Shown: one piece after another, positions 61,801 through 64,000 of the stretch
Layout: each line of letters starts with the position of its first letter
Position numbering within the stretch: position 1 is the first letter of the stretch
Assembly (NCBI RefSeq): GCF_026914265.1
Contig: NC_069135.1
Location: forward strand, 20,515,639-20,579,638
Direction: 5' to 3'
Length of the DNA: 64,000 bases
From: Mya arenaria
Lineage: Eukaryota; Mollusca; Bivalvia; Myida; Myidae
Program-made: the position numbers and the translations under genes
Notes under the pieces: generated by a model
Told to the model about the DNA's origin: nothing
Database searches by the model: none
What the model saw: only the letters and a program-made list of their open reading frames with translations

Positions 61801-63821
61801 CGTTATTCTGCAGAAGTCTCCGATACAGTGAATGCACCAAAACCTGGGTCATAGCCTGCTCTCTCTGTTTCTCAATCTCAACAGCAGAGTTAATGGTCAG
61901 CTTTGCTTTTTGGTTCACATAGAACTGCCTGTTAGCAACCTTTGGGTCATCTACAGCAATAAGGCCTCGGACCTGAAAATATGTAGTAGTGTTGGGAATC
62001 GGTTCCAGTTTGACTATCGATAATCGTTTGCCTTTAAGTAACCGATTATCGATTGTACAATCGGTTTGTGATAATACCTAAATTTTAGTTTTATTCTTGT
62101 ATAATAACTCATAATCCTTAACTATGCTTATGTTATGTGTATGTTTGAAGTTATTTAGTGTTGTTTTTGCAGTAGGGCCATTCTGTTAACAATAACAACT
62201 GAACACTTCCAAATGTATAAATGAACTAGAAGGAGAAAATTGGCGGAAATTTACCAAACGCAAATAACAAGAGGGTTAAATGATCAATTATGAGCAAATA
62301 CAATCAAGTGCCGCCAATTTCAGGACAAACTAATCAATTTTCGATTATAATGGCTCATCGGAATATCACTAATATGTAAGCAGATTTCTGATGACCCAGA
62401 ACCCTACAATTCATTTGAGATTGGGGCTAACAACCCTCAAAATGGCAGGAAAAAAAACAAGGCTGTATTACCAATATTACATATCAGTCTCAATTCCAGA
62501 TACCAATAGGTTGAGGTCAACATAAGGGTTACGAGTTGAGTTCCAGGGCCTGATTTCTAAAAACTACTTTAGATCAATATAATACAACTAAGTTGAGCTC
62601 ACTTTTTTTGTTGACAGACTTAAAATTGTAATTATCTTATTGAAAATTTTAATAAACTATTTTCCATAAATCAAGCTAAGTATTTTAGCTAATTGAAATA
62701 AATTACCCAAGCTTAATAAGTTTCGAGAAATTGGGACCAGTTGTCGCATTTCTATAAAAAGAATACAATGGAAACCACACAAACAAGCCCAATAGTAATT
62801 TTTAATTGCCAAACAGCCTGTTAATGACTAAAAGACTCTAAACCAGAGAAGCACATAGTCGGAAAATAGCTCTGCGAGCTTTATGTATATATCCGATGTG
62901 AAATAAATTTTCTTGTAACTTGTCAGAAGCCTCAATTGTTAATGATCTATATTAACTGACCTGTTCTGAGTAGCCCTGCATGTTAGGAGCACAAGGAAAC
63001 TCCTCCATTGCTCGTTTCAGTTTGGTCACAGCCTTGTATTCTTTCTTCCATCTCTGCAAGAATCTTCCAGCACGACTTAGCTTAATAAGCTCTGGAATGT
63101 GATCATTTACAAAAGTAAACAAATGAAGTTCATTGAAAGTTATATAGTCAACCATTTATCTTGATATTTCATTACTGGTGATGTAAAAAGTGTCAGGTAT
63201 GCATAGCCCAGCTTTTCCTTCTTGAGCACTTCCGCAGTCTTAACTAATTATTTGACAGATATTATTGGAAATCGTGTATAAAGAACAAAAATAATTGAGC
63301 TTTTCAAACTTTTACAAGGAAACCACCTTTTGAACAGTCTCAGACTTAAACTGCTCTTTTAATACTTTAAGTGTATTTTGCCCTTCTGTATGATCGAACT
63401 TCCAGAATGTATTGAACTAATTCTTTATACCGTTGTGACTACAATAACTACACTGTTCTTTGAATATAGTAATGACCCCTAGAGTTTTAGACCAGCAAGA
63501 TTTTTATTTTCCAATTTAAAAGCCGAATTTTTAATTTTAAAAACATCTTGCAGGACGAAAATACTACAGGTGATAAATCTATTTAAAGAACAGTGTAGTT
63601 ATTGTTATGCTTGATGAATATAAAATATAATTTTTTACAAAAACAAATTCCATTTACCTTCAAACTCAGCCAGTTGCTTTATACGCTGTCTTACATCTGA
63701 TTCAAACACATCTTCTGCCACCTCCTCAATCATATCTGACACAACCTGAGCAACCATCTGCTGGCTAATGTCAACAGTCACTCTTTCAATAGACTCTTTC
63801 CGCAGCTGGGCCTTTACATCT
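49206..63821 (-). CDS. MCM3AP: MCM3AP / GANP, TREX-2 mRNA-export scaffold, C-terminal half (12 exons, 5' part beyond window)
   Basis: Twelve exons with GT-AG ends and consistent phases give 859 aa to the stop. Exons: 63821-63658, 63091-62961, 61972-61732, 60151-59985, 57966-57769, 57358-57107, 55501-55340, 53465-53342, 52726-52528, 51604-51424, 50518-50416 and 49864-49206. Conserved GANP blocks appear in order: a helix-rich centrin/ENY2-binding (CID) region with KLKRAMEEFPCAP; WQPLDLP and IFWKLLLCCPDVE; SVGICVRTLYGQL and LLGTSAAMFVLP; FPLLVVLTA; LQWLAEKC; YDVSWPVSEFA; SHWNKEDHFEYV; PWGHVVSLFIDYKL; and a charged tail. GANP carries the SAC3 domain upstream (not in the window) and links transcription to nuclear-pore export in TREX-2. 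Its C-terminal part is also described as the MCM3 acetylating region. No frameshift or stop was found. Confidence 0.95.
49970..50085. repeat. Copy of the 36.9/37.4-kb dispersed repeat in a GANP intron
   Basis: GCAATATTTATGCGAAAAGC, CAGGAACAAGCTCAGTAGC, GTAAACGCCAAAGACAT and AATCACAAACAAGAAACATG match 37425-37560 in order, on the same strand. Confidence 0.8.
50416..50518 (-). CDS. MCM3AP: MCM3AP exon K
   Basis: Acceptor TTCTTGCAG/ATGG and donor TTCTAG/GTAGGT, phase 0 in and 1 out. VVYIKKVLEEFFDPPLDWKY corresponds to the vertebrate FFKNDLKKYDVPLSWEQA block. The first codon is an ATG but is internal. Confidence 0.93.
51424..51604 (-). CDS. MCM3AP: MCM3AP exon J
   Basis: Acceptor TTCCAG/GTTGG and donor GATCAG/GTGAAT, phase 2 in and 0 out. 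It carries LEGLLHKVEEDF and PWGHVVSLFIDYKLDTMDF (vertebrate VENLLHRTY and PWDDLIALCINHKLRDW). Confidence 0.95.
52528..52726 (-). CDS. MCM3AP: MCM3AP exon I
   Basis: Acceptor TTTTACAG/CTCTA and donor TTCAAG/GTAAAG, phase 1 in and 2 out. SHWNKEDHFEYV matches vertebrate LHWNAPEHLAWL. A WCDLKKDIWAYVNNI helix follows. Confidence 0.94.
53342..53465 (-). CDS. MCM3AP: MCM3AP exon H
   Basis: Acceptor TTTCGAAG/GATCC and donor AGGCAG/GTAAGA, phase 0 in and 1 out. LLELYNYVVQYLCEIV and YDVSWPVSEFA match vertebrate ELFNSVLQFL and CDLSWPVTEFA. Confidence 0.95.
53770..54646. mobile_element. Nested inverted-repeat elements in a GANP intron
   Basis: An outer foldback (53770-53904) pairs CCATGGCCG, GTGTAAGATAGGTTCATTCC and GACCC with GGGTCGGGATGAACC, TATTTTACACG and GGCTATGG. 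Next to it, GATGCTTTTTCTCCCACCTC (53906 on) pairs with CTGAGGTGGGAGAAAAA at 54627-54643, enclosing the hairpin-headed element at 54145-54442. Two or three insertion events are stacked. Confidence 0.7.
54145..54442 (+). mobile_element. Hairpin-headed element, short member
   Basis: It starts ACAAGAG, then the hairpin GCACC/GGTGC, then arm CGCTCGTCTGTTTTT. It ends with the complementary arm AAAAACAGACGAGCT and AAAAA. Before the tail is a GACGAC/GCAGAC-rich run like that beside the tail at 10670-10700. About 298 bp, no ORF. Confidence 0.7.
55062..55233. mobile_element. 172-bp TA-flanked MITE (Tc1/mariner/pogo type)
   Basis: TA at 55060-55061 and 55234-55235 flank termini CAGTCAAACCCCGTTTGCTC and the complement of GAGCCAAAGGGTGGCGACTG. 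CAGT termini with TA target duplication fit the mariner/pogo group. The insert carries several AATTCGAGCCAAG repeats and no ORF. Confidence 0.8.
55340..55501 (-). CDS. MCM3AP: MCM3AP exon G
   Basis: Acceptor CATTGCAG/CTCTG and donor GAGCAG/GTAAAT, phase 0 both sides. LQWLAEKCQPPPEL and VTYLRDFLEKALLKFY match the vertebrate VQWLVSHCP and TLIQYVEDGI region. Confidence 0.93.
55679..56809 (+). mobile_element. Hairpin-headed element with repeated body
   Basis: Head ACAAGAGG, hairpin GGCCC/GGGCC, arm GCTCTACTGGC; tail arm GGCCAGTAGAGCT then AAAAA. The body holds two copies of a ~155-bp repeat (CATAATCTAGGCAT, GGGCGGATCTGG, TCGAAAGGAAC, CTAATGGATATCTAGATACT) from about 56430 and 56588. No ORF of its own. 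Confidence 0.75.
57107..57358 (-). CDS. MCM3AP: MCM3AP exon F
   Basis: Acceptor TCTTATAG/ACCTAC, phase 0 in. It encodes TYWREQRDRIQSILAVKPKG and FPLLVVLTA (vertebrate LPLVVLVPS). The donor AAC/GTATTG is not optimal, but it is the one that keeps phase 0 and gives the KVNVLKN to LCVHLQWL join expected from the family. A stronger GTACAAG 36-37 nt further on would break the frame. Confidence 0.85.
57769..57966 (-). CDS. MCM3AP: MCM3AP exon E
   Basis: Acceptor AACTTCAG/GGAAAT and donor GATTCT/GTATGT, phase 0 both sides. It carries SVGICVRTLYGQL and SLLGTSAAMFVLP (vertebrate KDLLGASGLMLLLPP). A 49-bp minisatellite made from this acceptor and the first codons starts directly upstream. Confidence 0.94.
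57967..58617. repeat. 49-bp minisatellite abutting a GANP splice acceptor
   Basis: About 13 units of 49 bp containing TACAGTATACAAACTGATCA and CATTTCCCTGAAGTAGGT. CAAACTGATCACATTTCCCT followed by GAAG is the complement of the exon E acceptor and its first seven or so codons, so the unit was copied from the exon boundary. The array continues after the MITE at 58620-59497 for about two more units (59500-59610). Confidence 0.95.
58620..59497. mobile_element. 878-bp TA-flanked MITE inserted in the minisatellite
   Basis: TA at 58618-58619 and at 59498-59499 flank termini CAGTGAAACTG and the complement of CAGTTTTACTG. Subterminal bases (GTTCGAGAACC, TTCGAGGTC on the left; GACCTCGAGCGATCA on the right) also pair. 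Taking out the element and one TA restores a perfect minisatellite unit. The inner ORFs show no transposase motif, so it is non-autonomous. Confidence 0.88.
59500..59610. repeat. Right end of the split 49-bp minisatellite
   Basis: About two further units (TTACAGTATGCAAACTGATC and a variant with AATAAAATCTGATC) continue the array on the far side of the MITE, then decay near 59610. Confidence 0.9.
59985..60151 (-). CDS. MCM3AP: MCM3AP exon D
   Basis: Acceptor AATCTAG/GAGAT and donor AAAG/GTGATT, phase 1 in and 0 out. It has SIFWKLLLCCPDVE (vertebrate VFWKLVLVLPDVE) and KHLCKWLISKC. Confidence 0.93.
60621..61705 (+). mobile_element. Hairpin-headed element with ~145-bp tandem body
   Basis: Head ACAAGAGG, hairpin GGCAC/GTGCC, arm TGCTCCAATGGCC; tail arm GGCCAGTGGAGCT then AAAAA. 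The body is about seven ~145-bp units, each with CAAGTTTCATCAAAATCTG, a GTTTCTGAGGAGA-type block and GCAGTGGACCGAAACCATT. A short (GCAC)n run precedes the tail. No ORF. Confidence 0.8.
61732..61972 (-). CDS. MCM3AP: MCM3AP exon C
   Basis: Acceptor TTTTCAG/GTCCG and donor ACCAG/GTTTGG, phase 0 in and 1 out. It encodes the helical segment ending SLYRRLLQNNAWQPLDLPRI, matching vertebrate FYQQLLSDVAWASLDLP. The hairpin-headed element at 60621-61705 ends only 26 bases beyond the donor. Confidence 0.93.
61987..62375. repeat. Possible MITE with CGATTATCGAT palindromes
   Basis: GTGTTGGGAATCGG near 61988 opens a stretch with ATCGATAATCG and CGATTATCGAT. A partial complement (TTTTCGATTATAATGG, TATCACTA) lies near 62338-62370. 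Ends and target duplication are not clear. Confidence 0.3.
62961..63091 (-). CDS. MCM3AP: MCM3AP exon B
   Basis: Acceptor ATTCCAG/AGCTT and donor AACAG/GTCAGT, phase 1 in and 0 out. It carries GRFLQRWKKEY and KLKRAMEEFPCAP, which correspond to the FWKWRK and KLKRQMRAFPAAP blocks of the vertebrate protein. Confidence 0.93.
63658..63821 (-). CDS. MCM3AP: MCM3AP exon A (first in window)
   Basis: Acceptor TTTCAG/AGATG, donor GAAG/GTAAAT, phase 2 in and 1 out. It encodes RDVKAQLRKESIERV and a long amphipathic helix (VSDMIEEVAEDVFESDVRQR) that fits the centrin/ENY2-binding helix of GANP. No convincing exon was seen between 63822 and 64000. Confidence 0.9.
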
Positions 63822-64000
63822 CTGAAACAAATAGTCAAAAACTTGTTTACCATCGATTTTTTAAATATATACAAACATAACTCTCTGGGAACATAAATTA
63901 TAGGTACTTTGAACAGCTTTCAGCAAATGTCAAATGCAATCCCAATTACCGATATATATCATTTATTTCCCAATAACATCATCAGAAATGTTTCCCTCAG

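Noticed and set aside
63961-64000. A possible further MCM3AP exon at the right edge
   Set aside because: The minus-strand sequence GAGGGAAACATTTCTG is open for a few codons, but I found no donor (GT) at a suitable place before the stop, so it was left out.

Overview
This window is metazoan nuclear DNA, AT-rich, intron-containing and crowded with repeats. There is no prokaryotic gene organisation. A tandem family of B-box/coiled-coil/propeller genes without a RING, Ngaro-type tyrosine-recombinase retroelements, many small inverted-repeat elements and satellite blocks together suggest a lophotrochozoan, most likely a bivalve mollusc. That assignment is inference from gene families and repeat style.

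Layout: (1) Bases 1-138 (+) are the last coding bases of a class III nucleotide cyclase, probably a receptor guanylate cyclase. (2) From 4.2 to 38.5 kb there is a minus-strand cluster of one intact two-exon B-box gene (30789-33006, 564 aa) and four decayed paralogues (main bodies at 4.2-5.6, 8.2-12.0, 19.6-21.0 and 37.9-38.5 kb). Truncated 3'-end scraps lie downstream of three of them. The non-coding DNA around them is duplicated too: 5.7-7.9 kb resembles 24.0-25.6 plus 29.9-30.8 kb, and 17.3-19.3 kb resembles 33.7-36 kb and, more distantly, 23-24 kb. (3) A four-exon minus-strand gene at 39173-42594 encodes a small single-pass membrane protein of 124-125 aa with two alternative first coding exons. 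None of its pieces is obvious as a single ORF; I assembled it from splice sites and matching intron phases. A broken partial copy sits at 13600-15666. A 78-bp satellite (15789-17290) lies exactly at the junction of the duplicated blocks. (4) From 43.8 to 48.9 kb there are mobile-element remains: a LINE-like tail, an internally deleted Ngaro element with its split direct repeats, a LINE C-terminal fragment and a TTAA-flanked MITE. (5) From 49.2 kb to the right edge runs the C-terminal half (12 exons, about 859 aa) of MCM3AP/GANP on the minus strand. GANP is the scaffold of the TREX-2 mRNA-export complex. Its introns are loaded with inverted-repeat elements, a minisatellite derived from one of its own splice acceptors, and a family of hairpin-headed repeat elements.

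The gene content does not form a pathway. The B-box cluster looks like a fast-turnover, birth-and-death family (possibly immune-related, by analogy with expanded TRIM-like families). The cyclase and MCM3AP are conserved single-copy type neighbours. All calls were made by eye from the sequence; no database search was run.
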